DNA of 35,821 nucleotides from Paludibacteraceae bacterium (GTDB lineage Bacteria; Bacteroidota; Bacteroidia; Bacteroidales; Paludibacteraceae). Below the pieces are notes generated by a model. That model worked only from the letters and a program-made list of their open reading frames with translations, was not told the DNA's origin and did not search any database. The DNA is taken from assembly GCA_017401985.1 (NCBI GenBank), contig JAFPNK010000020.1, forward strand, positions 1 to 35,821, read 5' to 3'. This document shows, one piece after another, positions 14,636-24,170 of the stretch. A program made the translations under genes and the position numbers. How positions within the stretch are numbered: position 1 is the first letter of the stretch; each line of letters opens with the position of its first letter.

Positions 14636-16429
14636 ATGTCTGACGAACAAAGAAACACCGTATGGCGTTTCGCCATCATCTTCATCATCATCCTGATCGG
14701 CTTCGGTGCCGTATTGGGAAAAATCATTTACGTACAAACAGTAGAGCGCGAGGAGTGGCTCAAAGTGGCCGACAAACAAGTACCTACCAATCGTCCTATC
14801 AAAGCCGCACGCGGTAACATCCTGGATTGCAACGGGCGTCTGTTAGCGACCAGTATGCCGCAGTACTATGTATATATGGATACGCGTGTGCCCGCGCTAC
14901 ACGAGAAGAACGGGGCGCTCTTCCATGCCTACATAGACAGTCTGGCGCTCGATCTGGCAACGGTTGTCGGCGAGCGGACGCAGACGGAGTACAAGACCCG
15001 CATCGTCAATGCGTATCTGCGGGGAGAAAAACGACTTAAGGTTTGTGATCATCGCATCAATTATCTGCAACGCCAAGCGCTGGAGCAGAATGTGCTGATC
15101 AAGAAAGGCAAATACAAAAGCGGTATTTTCTTTGAGGACCAGCACCGTCGCATCAAGCCCTACGGCATCCTTGCCAGCCGTACTATCGGAGGTATATACG
15201 GAGAAGGCGGAGGCGGTAATTCCGGTTTGGAGAAAGGTTTCGACACCGAACTGCGAGGCGAGGATGGCATGAGCAGTGTGCAGAAGATCGGAGGGCGCTA
15301 CGAGTCGGTTACCGTGGAAGAAGCGAAAGACGGACTGGATGTACTCACCACGATTGACGCCAATCTGCAGGATATAGTGGAGAACGCGCTGCTGGCCAAA
15401 ACGACACAGTTGGAGGCCAAATGGGGTTGCTGCATTCTCATGGAGACGCAGACCGGTTATATCCGAGCGATCGCCAATCTGGATCGAGACGAAGACGGCA
15501 AGTACTACGAGGCGCAGAACCACGCTGTACAACGTGTCGAACCGGGTTCGACGTTCAAGACCATTGCGCTGGTAGCCGCCCTCGATGACGGTAAGATAGA
15601 TATTGACGACACCGTCTCTGTCACTTCGGCGCCATGGAAATACTTCACCGTCAAGCACACGGACGCGCACAAGATGGATACCGTACTGACCGTTCGTTCC
15701 GCCTTAGCCGCTTCCAGTAACATCGCCTTGGCCAAAATCATCACACGCTGTTATGAGGGGTCGGCTAAGAAATTCGTTCGGCGCATCGAGAAAATGGGAT
15801 TGATGGACAGCGTCTATTGCGAGATTCCGGGGGCCGACAAGGTACGTATCGACATTCCCAAAGACACGGTTACACTCAGTAAGATGTCTTACGGTTATTC
15901 GGTCGAGCTGAGTCCGATGCAGATTTTGATGTTCTATAACGCGATTGCCAATAACGGCAGGATGATGCGTCCGATGTTAGTGACCGCTATTCAGCAGAAC
16001 GGCGAGAACGTGAAGACATTCCGGCCGCAGGTGGTCAAGTCCTCTATCTGCAGCAAGGGCACGCTTCGCGATATTCGCAGTGCGCTGCACGATGTCGTAT
16101 GGGACCGCTTGGGTACGGCATCCCGCCACCCGTGGTCAGGAGCGAAAGCGCAATCGGAGTTAGTTCACATCGCCGGCAAAACCGGTACGGCACAGTTATA
16201 TATCCCGAGGCAAGGTTATTCAGGAAGTCATCACCGCATCACCTTCGTGGGTTATTTTCCGGAGGAGAACCCGCGTTACACCTGCATCTGTATGATCGAA
16301 GACCCGCACGGTGCGTACGATGCCGGTAAAGATTGCGGTAGCACGGTGCGCATAATTGCCGAAAAAACCATGGCCTACACCGGATGCTATATTTGGAAGA
16401 AAGGCGAACGCGTTCTGGAAAAACGTTAA
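14636..16429 (+). CDS. ftsI: Penicillin-binding protein FtsI/PBP3 (septal transpeptidase)
   Basis: A 597-residue class B penicillin-binding protein that cross-links septal peptidoglycan together with FtsW. One N-terminal transmembrane helix (about 11-31), a dimerisation domain containing RGNILDCNGRLLATS, then the transpeptidase domain with the active-site S305-T-F-K308, S360-S-N362 and K515-T-G517. All catalytic motifs are present. The protein ends soon after the transpeptidase domain: the PASTA domain found at the C-terminus of many Bacteroidota FtsI proteins (about 700 residues) is absent, with no sign of a frameshift before the next gene. It sits between ftsL and murE as expected. Confidence 0.93.
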   Translation: MSDEQRNTVWRFAIIFIIILIGFGAVLGKIIYVQTVEREEWLKVADKQVPTNRPIKAARGNILDCNGRLLATSMPQYYVYMDTRVPALHEKNGALFHAYIDSLALDLATVVGERTQTEYKTRIVNAYLRGEKRLKVCDHRINYLQRQALEQNVLIKKGKYKSGIFFEDQHRRIKPYGILASRTIGGIYGEGGGGNSGLEKGFDTELRGEDGMSSVQKIGGRYESVTVEEAKDGLDVLTTIDANLQDIVENALLAKTTQLEAKWGCCILMETQTGYIRAIANLDRDEDGKYYEAQNHAVQRVEPGSTFKTIALVAALDDGKIDIDDTVSVTSAPWKYFTVKHTDAHKMDTVLTVRSALAASSNIALAKIITRCYEGSAKKFVRRIEKMGLMDSVYCEIPGADKVRIDIPKDTVTLSKMSYGYSVELSPMQILMFYNAIANNGRMMRPMLVTAIQQNGENVKTFRPQVVKSSICSKGTLRDIRSALHDVVWDRLGTASRHPWSGAKAQSELVHIAGKTGTAQLYIPRQGYSGSHHRITFVGYFPEENPRYTCICMIEDPHGAYDAGKDCGSTVRIIAEKTMAYTGCYIWKKGERVLEKR

Positions 16430-16455
16430 ACAGTTAATCATTAAAATTAATATCA

Positions 16456-17910
16456 ATGATATTAAGCGAACTCATACAAGCCATCAAGCCGATTGAAGTC
16501 ATCGGAAGCACAGACAAGGAGATTAACCAGCTGCATTTTGACAGCCGCAAGATCGGTCAAGGCGACCTGTTTGTTGCCCAAGTCGGCACAGCAGTTGATG
16601 GACACACCTTCATTGACAGTTGCGTAGCCAAAGGCGCTGCAGCCGTGGTGCTGTCGGACCGCAGTTTTCTGCCGAAAGAGGCGAATGCCACGTATATTCT
16701 GGTGGATAACACCGACCGCGCCTTGGGTCTGTTGGCCTCTCGCTGGTACGGAGAGCCGAGTAAGCAATTGACCTTGATCGGCGTCACCGGTACCAACGGC
16801 AAAACGACCATCGCTACCCTGCTCTATAAGTTGGTGCGCGCAATGGGACACAAAGCCGGACTGCTCTCCACGGTGGTCAATTATATTGAGGACGAAGCCG
16901 TTCCTGCTACCCACACTACTCCGGATGCACTGGAGTTGAACGGTTTGCTGCGTCGAATGGTCGATGCCGGTTGCGAATATGCCTTCATGGAAGTCAGCAG
17001 CCACGCTATCGCACAGGAGCGCATTGCCGGACTGGATTTTGACGGTGCGCTGTTCACTAACCTCACACGCGATCATATCGACTATCACAAGACGTTCGAC
17101 AACTACCGCGACACCAAGAAACGGCTCTTTGACGGATTGAAGAAGAGTGCTTTTGCCGTTACCAACAAAGATGACAAGAACGGACTCGTCATGACACAGA
17201 ACTGCAAGGCCGCGGTACACACCTACTCGACTCGTGCGCTGGCGGATTACAAAGCACAGATACTGGAAGAAGGGTTTGACGGAATGATGCTCAGCATCAA
17301 CAACAAAGAGGTGTTTGTACCCTTAGTCGGACGATTCAATGTGAGCAACCTGCTCTGCATCTACGGCGCGGCGCTCTGCCTTGGATTCGAAGAACTGGAG
17401 GTACTACGCGTACTCTCCACCCTCAAGCCGGTGAACGGACGGTTCGAGACCATTCACAGCCCCAAGGGTTGGACGGCGATCGTGGATTATGCTCACACAC
17501 CGGATGCTGTGGACAATGTGATTCAAACGATTCGCGAGATCAAATGCGAAGGAGCTAAACTGATTACCGTGGTCGGTTGCGGCGGAAACCGAGATAAAGG
17601 CAAACGACCGATGATGGCACAGATTGCCAAACGGGGAAGCGAGCAGCTCATTCTGACCAGCGATAACCCGCGCGATGAAGAACCGCAAGACATATTACGA
17701 GACATGACCGCCGGACTGACTGAAGAGGAACTGCGTAGCACACTCGTGATTGAAGACCGCGCCGCTGCCATCCAAACCGCCTGCACGCTGGCGCAGAAAG
17801 ATGATGTCATCCTCGTGGCAGGCAAAGGACACGAGGACTACCAGATTATCAAAGGTGTCAAACATCATTTTGACGACCACGAGGTGGTTCGCAAGTATGC
17901 GAACATTTGA
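16456..17910 (+). CDS. murE: UDP-MurNAc-tripeptide synthetase MurE (meso-DAP adding)
   Basis: A 484-residue Mur ligase that adds the third amino acid to UDP-MurNAc-L-Ala-D-Glu, using ATP, in the cytoplasm. The P-loop GTNGKT lies at 112-117, and the conserved TTPDALELN and EVSSHAIAQERI blocks follow. The specificity motif DNPR (403-406) marks ligases that add meso-diaminopimelate rather than lysine. Length is normal. Its stop codon lies inside a 7-bp tandem array that fills the whole gap to mraY. Confidence 0.96.
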   Translation: MILSELIQAIKPIEVIGSTDKEINQLHFDSRKIGQGDLFVAQVGTAVDGHTFIDSCVAKGAAAVVLSDRSFLPKEANATYILVDNTDRALGLLASRWYGEPSKQLTLIGVTGTNGKTTIATLLYKLVRAMGHKAGLLSTVVNYIEDEAVPATHTTPDALELNGLLRRMVDAGCEYAFMEVSSHAIAQERIAGLDFDGALFTNLTRDHIDYHKTFDNYRDTKKRLFDGLKKSAFAVTNKDDKNGLVMTQNCKAAVHTYSTRALADYKAQILEEGFDGMMLSINNKEVFVPLVGRFNVSNLLCIYGAALCLGFEELEVLRVLSTLKPVNGRFETIHSPKGWTAIVDYAHTPDAVDNVIQTIREIKCEGAKLITVVGCGGNRDKGKRPMMAQIAKRGSEQLILTSDNPRDEEPQDILRDMTAGLTEEELRSTLVIEDRAAAIQTACTLAQKDDVILVAGKGHEDYQIIKGVKHHFDDHEVVRKYANI

Positions 17911-17937
17911 GATTTAAGATTTTATATTTGAGATTTT
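17903..17937. repeat. Period-7 tandem array filling the murE/mraY gap
   Basis: Five heptamers (ACATTTG, then AGATTTA-like units) run from the last codons of murE through its TGA (17908-17910) to the base before the mraY ATG at 17938. Confidence 0.85.
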
Positions 17938-19209
17938 ATGCTATATTCTCTTTTCAATCATTTCAACGAGGTGTTAGGTGCCCGACTGTTCACCTACATT
18001 TCCTTCCGCGCCATCACCTCCGGAGTGTTGGCCTTGTGCGTCAGCGTATGGTTCGGTAACTGGTTCATCAATTACATGAAGCGTCATAACATCAGCGAGA
18101 CGCAACGCGATGAAAAGACCGACCCGTTCAATGTAAACAAGAAGGGCGTTCCGACCATGGGCGGACTCATTGTCATTATCGCCATTCTGTTGCCGTGCCT
18201 GCTGATGGGCAATTTGAGTAATGTCTATATGATCCTCATGCTGGTCACCACAGTACTGATGGGTCTGCTGGGTTTCGCGGACGATTATATCAAAACATTC
18301 CGCAAGAACAAAGACGGCCTGAACGGCTGGGTGAAGATTGGCGGACAAGTAGCGCTGGGACTTATTGTCGGTCTGACGCTTCGTTTTGCACCGGCAGCCA
18401 CTATGAATGAAGTGGTAACCAGTCATATAGAGAATAACATCACCGTGGTGGAGAAGACTCCGGAGATCAAATCCACCCAAACCACCATCCCGTTTGTCAA
18501 GCACCATAACTTCAATTACGCAGACCTGTTCTCCTGGTTGGGTGAAGAGAACAAATACCGCGCAGGCTGGATCTTCTTCGTGCTGCTGACGGTCTTTGTC
18601 GTGGCAGCTGTGAGCAACGGAGCCAATCTGAACGATGGAATGGATGGCATGTGTGCAGGCAACTCGGCGATAATAGGCATCGCCTTGCTCATTCTTGCCT
18701 ATACGAGCGGTAGTGTCGTATGGGCGGAGTATTTCGATGTGATGTACATCCCAGGCAGCGAAGAGTTGGTAGTCTTTTTGGCATCCTTCGTAGGGGCACT
18801 GGTCGGTTATCTGTGGTTCAACGGCTTCCCCGCACAAGTCTTCCTCGGAGACACAGGCAGTTTGACAGTAGGCGGTATCATCGGCGTTTGCGCGATGGTG
18901 ATACACAAGGAGCTGATGGTACCTGTGCTGTGCGGTATCTTCCTTATGGAGAGCGTGAGCGTGATTCTGCAGACGCAGGTATATAAATTCTATAAGAAAC
19001 GCGGGCGTCACGTGCGCGTATGGAAACGCACCCCGTTGCATGACCATTTCCGCACATCGGTGGAGCAAGTGCTCAAGAACGACCCGACGTGCTCCATCAT
19101 CTTCAAAGGCAGCCGTAACCTGCACCACGAGAACAAGATCGTGCTGCGGTTCTGCATCGTCACTTTGATCTTGGCTGCCATCACCATCCTAACCCTCAAA
19201 ATCCGTTAA
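17938..19209 (+). CDS. mraY: Phospho-MurNAc-pentapeptide translocase MraY
   Basis: A 423-residue polytopic membrane enzyme that transfers phospho-MurNAc-pentapeptide to undecaprenyl phosphate to make lipid I. Conserved acidic motifs are present: DDYIKTFRKNKDGL, NGANLNDGMDGM and FLGDTGSLTVGG, followed by the histidine-containing TPLHDHFR near the end. It is about 60 residues longer than E. coli MraY because of a polar loop (around residues 160-205, TSHIENNITVVEKTPEIKS), which is usual for Bacteroidota. In operon with murE and murD (2-nt gap). Confidence 0.96.
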   Translation: MLYSLFNHFNEVLGARLFTYISFRAITSGVLALCVSVWFGNWFINYMKRHNISETQRDEKTDPFNVNKKGVPTMGGLIVIIAILLPCLLMGNLSNVYMILMLVTTVLMGLLGFADDYIKTFRKNKDGLNGWVKIGGQVALGLIVGLTLRFAPAATMNEVVTSHIENNITVVEKTPEIKSTQTTIPFVKHHNFNYADLFSWLGEENKYRAGWIFFVLLTVFVVAAVSNGANLNDGMDGMCAGNSAIIGIALLILAYTSGSVVWAEYFDVMYIPGSEELVVFLASFVGALVGYLWFNGFPAQVFLGDTGSLTVGGIIGVCAMVIHKELMVPVLCGIFLMESVSVILQTQVYKFYKKRGRHVRVWKRTPLHDHFRTSVEQVLKNDPTCSIIFKGSRNLHHENKIVLRFCIVTLILAAITILTLKIR

Positions 19210-19211
19210 CA

Positions 19212-20492
19212 ATGGCACGAATAGTAGTACTGGGAGCAGGCGAGAGCGGTAGCGGAGCAGCTATCCTCGCCAAAGAGAAAGGATTTGATGTGTTCGTAAG
19301 CGACTGCGGTACGATCAGCGATCCGTACCGTGCGCTGTTGGATCAGAACGGCGTGCAATGGGAAGACGGACAACACACCGAAGCACTGATCTTAAACGCA
19401 GACGAAGTGGTCAAATCACCGGGTATTCCGACAACGGCACCGCTCATTCAAAAACTGCAGGCACAAGGCACGCCCATCATCTCGGAGATTGAGTTTGCAG
19501 CCCGTTATACGCATGCGAAGATGATCTGCATCACCGGTTCGAACGGCAAAACGACCACTACTTCGCTCATCTATTATATTCTGCGTAACGCAGGTCTTAA
19601 CGTCGGTCTGGCCGGCAACATAGGCAACTCTCTGGCACTGCAGGTAGCACGCGAAGATCACGATTACTATGTCATCGAGTTATCGTCGTTCCAGCTGGAT
19701 AACATGTACGATTTTCGGGCAGACGTAGCCATTTTGCTGAACATCACACCCGATCACCTCGACCGATATGACTTCAAGTTCCAGAACTATATCGATGCCA
19801 AATTCCGCATCACACGGAATCAGACCAAGGAGGATTCGTTCATCTACTGGGCAGAAGACCCCGTTATTGATCGGGAGATGAAGAAAATACAGTTAGGTGC
19901 AACCTTATATCCCTATGGTTTCACGCAGCCGAACCCGCTGCCTGTCGGAGAAGAAGAATTGGCGCTCAAGGGACGGCATAACATTCTCAATTCGATGGCG
20001 GCCACTCTTGCGGCGAAGGTGCTGGAGATTAAGAACGATGTCATACGCGAGAGCCTGATGACGTTCCAGGGCGTAGAGCACCGTCTTCAGTACGTAGCGA
20101 CCGTACGCGGCGTGAGATGGATCAACGACAGCAAGGCCACCAATGTGAACTCCTGCTGGTACGCGCTCGAATCAATGACCACCCCAACCGTGCTTATTCT
20201 GGGCGGAAAGGACAAAGGTAACGACTACTCGGAGATAGACGAACTGGTGCGCACCAAATGCCACACGCTGGTCTTCATGGGACTGCACAACGAGAAACTG
20301 CATGAGCATTTCGACTCGTTTGACATCAATATCATCGACACCGATAATCTGCATGATGCCGTGCAGGCGGCTTATCACGCGGCCTATGAAGGGGACACCG
20401 TGCTCCTCAGTCCGTGCTGCGCCTCGTTCGACCTGTTCAAGTCATACGAAGACCGCGGTGAGCAGTTTATGGCAGCCGTGCGAAAATTATAA
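19212..20492 (+). CDS. murD: UDP-MurNAc-L-Ala:D-Glu ligase MurD
   Basis: A 426-residue Mur ligase that adds D-glutamate to UDP-MurNAc-L-alanine. It has the N-terminal UDP-binding Rossmann fold (IVVLGAGESGSGAAILA), the ATP P-loop GSNGKTTTT (about 100-108), the NITPDHLDRY motif and the C-terminal WINDSKATN, GGKDKGNDYSE and LLSPCCASFDLFKSYEDRG motifs. All catalytic features look intact. Two bases separate it from mraY and 30 from ftsW. Confidence 0.97.
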   Translation: MARIVVLGAGESGSGAAILAKEKGFDVFVSDCGTISDPYRALLDQNGVQWEDGQHTEALILNADEVVKSPGIPTTAPLIQKLQAQGTPIISEIEFAARYTHAKMICITGSNGKTTTTSLIYYILRNAGLNVGLAGNIGNSLALQVAREDHDYYVIELSSFQLDNMYDFRADVAILLNITPDHLDRYDFKFQNYIDAKFRITRNQTKEDSFIYWAEDPVIDREMKKIQLGATLYPYGFTQPNPLPVGEEELALKGRHNILNSMAATLAAKVLEIKNDVIRESLMTFQGVEHRLQYVATVRGVRWINDSKATNVNSCWYALESMTTPTVLILGGKDKGNDYSEIDELVRTKCHTLVFMGLHNEKLHEHFDSFDINIIDTDNLHDAVQAAYHAAYEGDTVLLSPCCASFDLFKSYEDRGEQFMAAVRKL

Positions 20493-20522
20493 TTGCCCGT
20501 TAAACCTAAACACCAAACTAAT

Positions 20523-21758
20523 ATGAAAAAATTTAATTTTAAAAACATCGACCGCTCTTATTGGGTATTGTTTATATTCCTGATAAGTACTGCGATTATT
20601 GCGCTATTCTCGGCGTCCTCTACGCTCGTGTACTCGAACCACTCGGCACTGGGCCCTATCGGGCAACAAATGCTCTTCATTGTCATGGGAGTCATCGCGG
20701 CCGGATGCATTCAGTTTATTCCTACGCATTACACCCGATTAGGCGGGTACATACTGCTGGGTTTGAGTACGTTACTGGTGTTCTCCACTATGGTTCCCGG
20801 TAACCCGCTGGTAGTCACTATCAACGGCGCGGCGCGGTGGGTGCGTATTGCCGGTATCACTTTCCAACCGTCCGAATTAGCGAAGCTGAGCCTCATCATT
20901 GTGATTGCGGATCAGTTGGCGCGTATCAAGACAGAAGAGGACAAGAAGAAGTATTTCTACCGCACGCTCATCATATCAGCCGTGGTGATGCTGCCTATTA
21001 TGGCGTCTAACTTATCCACTGCCGTACTCATCGGATTGATCATTTTCTGCTTATGGATTCTGGCGCGTATTCCTTGGAAGTACACGCTCTCGGTTGTCGG
21101 CATTGCTATTCTGGTACTGGGATTGGGTTATAGTATTGTGGAGTTCGGTTTTGTTCGTCCGGGACGCCAGATGCATGGCCCGTTCAAGCGTGCCACCACA
21201 TGGGTATCCCGTATTGACAGACATTTCGAGCACTCGGAGGAATCCAAATATGTGCTGACAGACGAGAATATACAAGAGGTCTATTCGGCTGTGGCTATCG
21301 CGCGCGGCGGAGCATCGCCTATCGGCGTACTTCCCGGTAACAGCAAGGAACGCGACTACCTGCCGCTGGCTTTCGCGGACTATATCTTCGCCATCATTGT
21401 GGAAGAATCAGGAATCGTTGGTGCGATCTGGTTAATCGTTCTCTATCTGGCTGTTCTTTTCCGAGCCTGCTATGTGTCCAGCCGGTATTCCGATATGCCG
21501 TCCATGCTAATGACCATGGGACTGGCTCTGATGATCACCTGCCAGGCACTCATCTCCATGCTGGTAGCCGTCGGATTAGGTCCGGTTACCGGACAACCGC
21601 TACCGCTCATCAGCCGAGGTGGTACATCGGTACTCATCACCTCCATCTATTTCGGAATAATGATGGGCGTGAGCCGCGAACAACTGGTGCTGCGCGACCG
21701 CGTGCAGGAGGCCAAAGAGGAGAGCGAAGAAGATGCACCTATTGTAACACTGGAATAA
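20523..21758 (+). CDS. ftsW: SEDS-family septal peptidoglycan polymerase FtsW
   Basis: A 411-residue polytopic SEDS protein that polymerises lipid II at the septum with FtsI. I chose the ATG at 20523 (MKKFNFKNIDRSYW), since the upstream TTG adds only non-conserved residues. Family blocks visible: NGAARWVRI with FQPSELAKLSLII, the central LARIPWKY region, and GPVTGQPLPLISRGGTS near the C-terminus. The short polar tail after the last membrane helix (EAKEESEEDAP) is acidic. Gene order murD-ftsW-murG favours FtsW over RodA. Confidence 0.94.
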   Translation: MKKFNFKNIDRSYWVLFIFLISTAIIALFSASSTLVYSNHSALGPIGQQMLFIVMGVIAAGCIQFIPTHYTRLGGYILLGLSTLLVFSTMVPGNPLVVTINGAARWVRIAGITFQPSELAKLSLIIVIADQLARIKTEEDKKKYFYRTLIISAVVMLPIMASNLSTAVLIGLIIFCLWILARIPWKYTLSVVGIAILVLGLGYSIVEFGFVRPGRQMHGPFKRATTWVSRIDRHFEHSEESKYVLTDENIQEVYSAVAIARGGASPIGVLPGNSKERDYLPLAFADYIFAIIVEESGIVGAIWLIVLYLAVLFRACYVSSRYSDMPSMLMTMGLALMITCQALISMLVAVGLGPVTGQPLPLISRGGTSVLITSIYFGIMMGVSREQLVLRDRVQEAKEESEEDAPIVTLE

Positions 21759-21773
21759 ATCACTTATTATAGT

Positions 21774-22847
21774 ATGAGATACCTCATTTCCGGAGGGGGA
21801 ACCGGAGGACATATATTCCCCGCAGTCAGTATTGCTAATGCGCTGAAGGAATTGGATCCAGAAGCGGAGATTTTGTTTGTCGGCGCGTTGGGACGTATGG
21901 AAATGGAGCGCGTTCCGCAAGCGGGTTATAAGATCATCGGCTTGCCGGTACGCGGATTCAATCGTGCGCAACCATGGAAAAACGTGTCCGTGATGGCGGA
22001 TCTATTAAAATCGCTGCGCCAAGTCAAGAAAATCATCAAGGAATTCAAGCCGAACGTAGGAGTTGGCGTCGGCGGTTACGCTTCCGGCGCAGCCATGTGG
22101 CAGGCCGCAAAAATGGGCATTCCTATCCTGCTGCAGGAGCAGAACGGCTTTGCCGGCGTGACCAATAAGATATTGCGAAACAAGGCCGCCAAGATCTGTG
22201 TGGCATACGAAGGAATGGAGCGTTTCTTCCCTGCAGATAAGATTATCCTAACCGGCAATCCGGTGCGTCAGAACCTTCTCAACGGCGTTAGACGCGAAGT
22301 AAAAGGAGAGAAAAACCTGCTTATCATTGGTGGCAGTCTCGGCGCTCGCACTATCAACGAAGCCATCAAAGCCGCACTGCCACAATTGAGTCAGACCAAA
22401 GGGCTACACGTGGTTTGGCAAACAGGTAAGGTATATTACGATAAATGCAAAGCAGCGTGGGAAGCAGCAGGTAGTCCGGCCAATATTGAGTGCCTTGATT
22501 TCTTGTCCGATATGCCTGACCGCTACGCACAAGCCGACCTAGTCATCTCACGTGCCGGTGCATCGTCTATCAGCGAACTATGCCTGCTCGGTAAACCGTC
22601 CATCCTTGTACCCTCTCCGAACGTAGCAGAAGACCATCAGACCCATAATGCGATGGCACTGGTTAATAAAGAGGCCGCTGTGCTCGTCAGAGATGTGGAA
22701 GCTGCAGAGAAACTTATTCCCACAGCGTTGGAACTCATACAAAACAAAAAACGGCTTGAGCAGTTGCACACCAACGTGCTTCAACTGGCTCAAACCGATT
22801 CTGCCAAACGCATCGCTGAAGAGGTGATAAAATTAGCCACGCGCTGA
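21774..22847 (+). CDS. murG: UDP-GlcNAc:lipid I N-acetylglucosaminyltransferase MurG
   Basis: A 357-residue GT28 glycosyltransferase that converts lipid I to lipid II on the inner face of the inner membrane. The N-terminal glycine loop GGGTGGHIFPA (9-19), the second loop VGVGGYASG and the donor-binding SRAGASSISELCLLGKPSILVPSP block are intact. It is the last plus-strand gene; its TGA ends at 22847, the base before the stop codon of the convergent trpB. The murC, ftsQ, ftsA and ftsZ genes that commonly follow murG in this phylum are absent here. Confidence 0.96.
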   Translation: MRYLISGGGTGGHIFPAVSIANALKELDPEAEILFVGALGRMEMERVPQAGYKIIGLPVRGFNRAQPWKNVSVMADLLKSLRQVKKIIKEFKPNVGVGVGGYASGAAMWQAAKMGIPILLQEQNGFAGVTNKILRNKAAKICVAYEGMERFFPADKIILTGNPVRQNLLNGVRREVKGEKNLLIIGGSLGARTINEAIKAALPQLSQTKGLHVVWQTGKVYYDKCKAAWEAAGSPANIECLDFLSDMPDRYAQADLVISRAGASSISELCLLGKPSILVPSPNVAEDHQTHNAMALVNKEAAVLVRDVEAAEKLIPTALELIQNKKRLEQLHTNVLQLAQTDSAKRIAEEVIKLATR

Positions 22848-24170
22848 TTATAACTCCGGTGTGTAATTCACCAGGTCTCCGTTCAGGAAACTGTCATACG
22901 CAGTCATATCTATCAGACCGTGACCACTCAGGTTGAAGAGAATAACTTTCTCTTCACCTGTTTTTTTGCAGGCCAAGGCTTCACGGATTGTGGCAGCGAT
23001 AGCGTGACAACTCTCAGGAGCGGGGATGATACCCTCCGTGCGGGCGAACAACATGCCCGCGTCAAAAGACTCCAACTGCGGAATATCCACTCCTCTCATC
23101 AGCCCGTCTTTAAGCAATTGGCTGACAATCACACCCGCACCGTGATAACGAAGACCTCCGGCATGAATATTCGCAGGCTTGAATGTATGACCAAGCGTGA
23201 ACATCGGAAGCAATGGCGTATATCCCGCCGAGTCTCCGAAATCATACTCAAACTTACCCTTGGTCAGTTTGGGACAACTGGCCGGTTCTGCAGCTATAAA
23301 ATCTATTTTCTTGCCTTCTTTGATCGTATGACGCATGAATGGGAATGCCATACCGGCAAAGTTACTTCCTCCTCCGAAACATGCAATAATCGTATCCGGG
23401 AATTCTCCCGCCATCTCCATCTGCTTCTCAGCTTCAAGACCGATAACCGTCTGGTGCAACGATACATGGCTCATCACCGACCCCAAAGTGTACTTGCAAT
23501 TCGGAGTCGTAGTTGCCAACTCGACAGCCTCAGAGATGGCTGTTCCAAGCGACCCGGGGTGATTAGGGTCAGCCGTGATGATATCCTTACCGGCACGCGT
23601 GGACATAGAAGGCGAACCAGTAACAGTAGCGCCGAACGTACGCATGATACTACTGCGGTAAGGTTTCTGTTGCATTGATATCTTCACCTGATATACGGCG
23701 CACTCCAAACCAAAAGTCTTGGCAGCATAACTCAACGCGGCGCCCCATTGACCGGCCCCCGTCTCCGTTGTCACATTCGTCACACCCTCCTGCTTGCAGT
23801 AGTAACACTGCGGAATAGCGGAATTCACTTTGTGGGACCCCAATGGATTGACACTCTCGTTCTTGAAATAAATATGCGCCGGCGTTCCCAATGCCTCTTC
23901 CAATGCGTAGGCGCGTACTAACGGCGTAGAGCGGTAATAACGATAGCGTTCTTGTACCTCCTCCGGGATATCTATCCACGCATGCTCCTGATCCAGTTCC
24001 TGACGGGCGCACTCTACAGCAAAGATATGACTCAAATCTTCTGCGGTAAGCGGTTCTTTTGTTACAGGACTCAACAACGGCAGTGGCTTATGAACCATCT
24101 CTGCCTGTATATTATACCACTGACGAGGCAGCTCGCTCTCGTTCAGCAAAAAACGTTTTTGCTTATTCAT
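22848..24170 (-). CDS. trpB: TrpB2-type tryptophan synthase beta chain
   Basis: A 440-residue pyridoxal-phosphate enzyme of the TrpB2 (TrpB-like) branch, which joins indole and serine to make tryptophan. The PLP lysine is K114 in NPLGSHKVNSA; ETGAGQWGAALS and the phosphate-binding CFGGGSNFAG follow. An N-terminal extension (about residues 1-80, with QEHAWIDIPEEVQERYRYYRSTPL) is typical of TrpB2 and not of TrpA-bound TrpB1. I chose the ATG at 24170 (MNKQKRFLL); the frame continues upstream only through the end of the xer gene. It overlaps that gene by 8 nt. No trpA or other trp genes are near, so it may salvage indole. Confidence 0.88.
   Translation of the reverse strand: MNKQKRFLLNESELPRQWYNIQAEMVHKPLPLLSPVTKEPLTAEDLSHIFAVECARQELDQEHAWIDIPEEVQERYRYYRSTPLVRAYALEEALGTPAHIYFKNESVNPLGSHKVNSAIPQCYYCKQEGVTNVTTETGAGQWGAALSYAAKTFGLECAVYQVKISMQQKPYRSSIMRTFGATVTGSPSMSTRAGKDIITADPNHPGSLGTAISEAVELATTTPNCKYTLGSVMSHVSLHQTVIGLEAEKQMEMAGEFPDTIIACFGGGSNFAGMAFPFMRHTIKEGKKIDFIAAEPASCPKLTKGKFEYDFGDSAGYTPLLPMFTLGHTFKPANIHAGGLRYHGAGVIVSQLLKDGLMRGVDIPQLESFDAGMLFARTEGIIPAPESCHAIAATIREALACKKTGEEKVILFNLSGHGLIDMTAYDSFLNGDLVNYTPEL

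Noticed and set aside
16430..16455. TTAA-rich gap between ftsI and murE as another heptamer array
   Set aside because: TTAA recurs at spacings of 8, 7 and 6, so there is no strict period; AT-rich composition could explain it.
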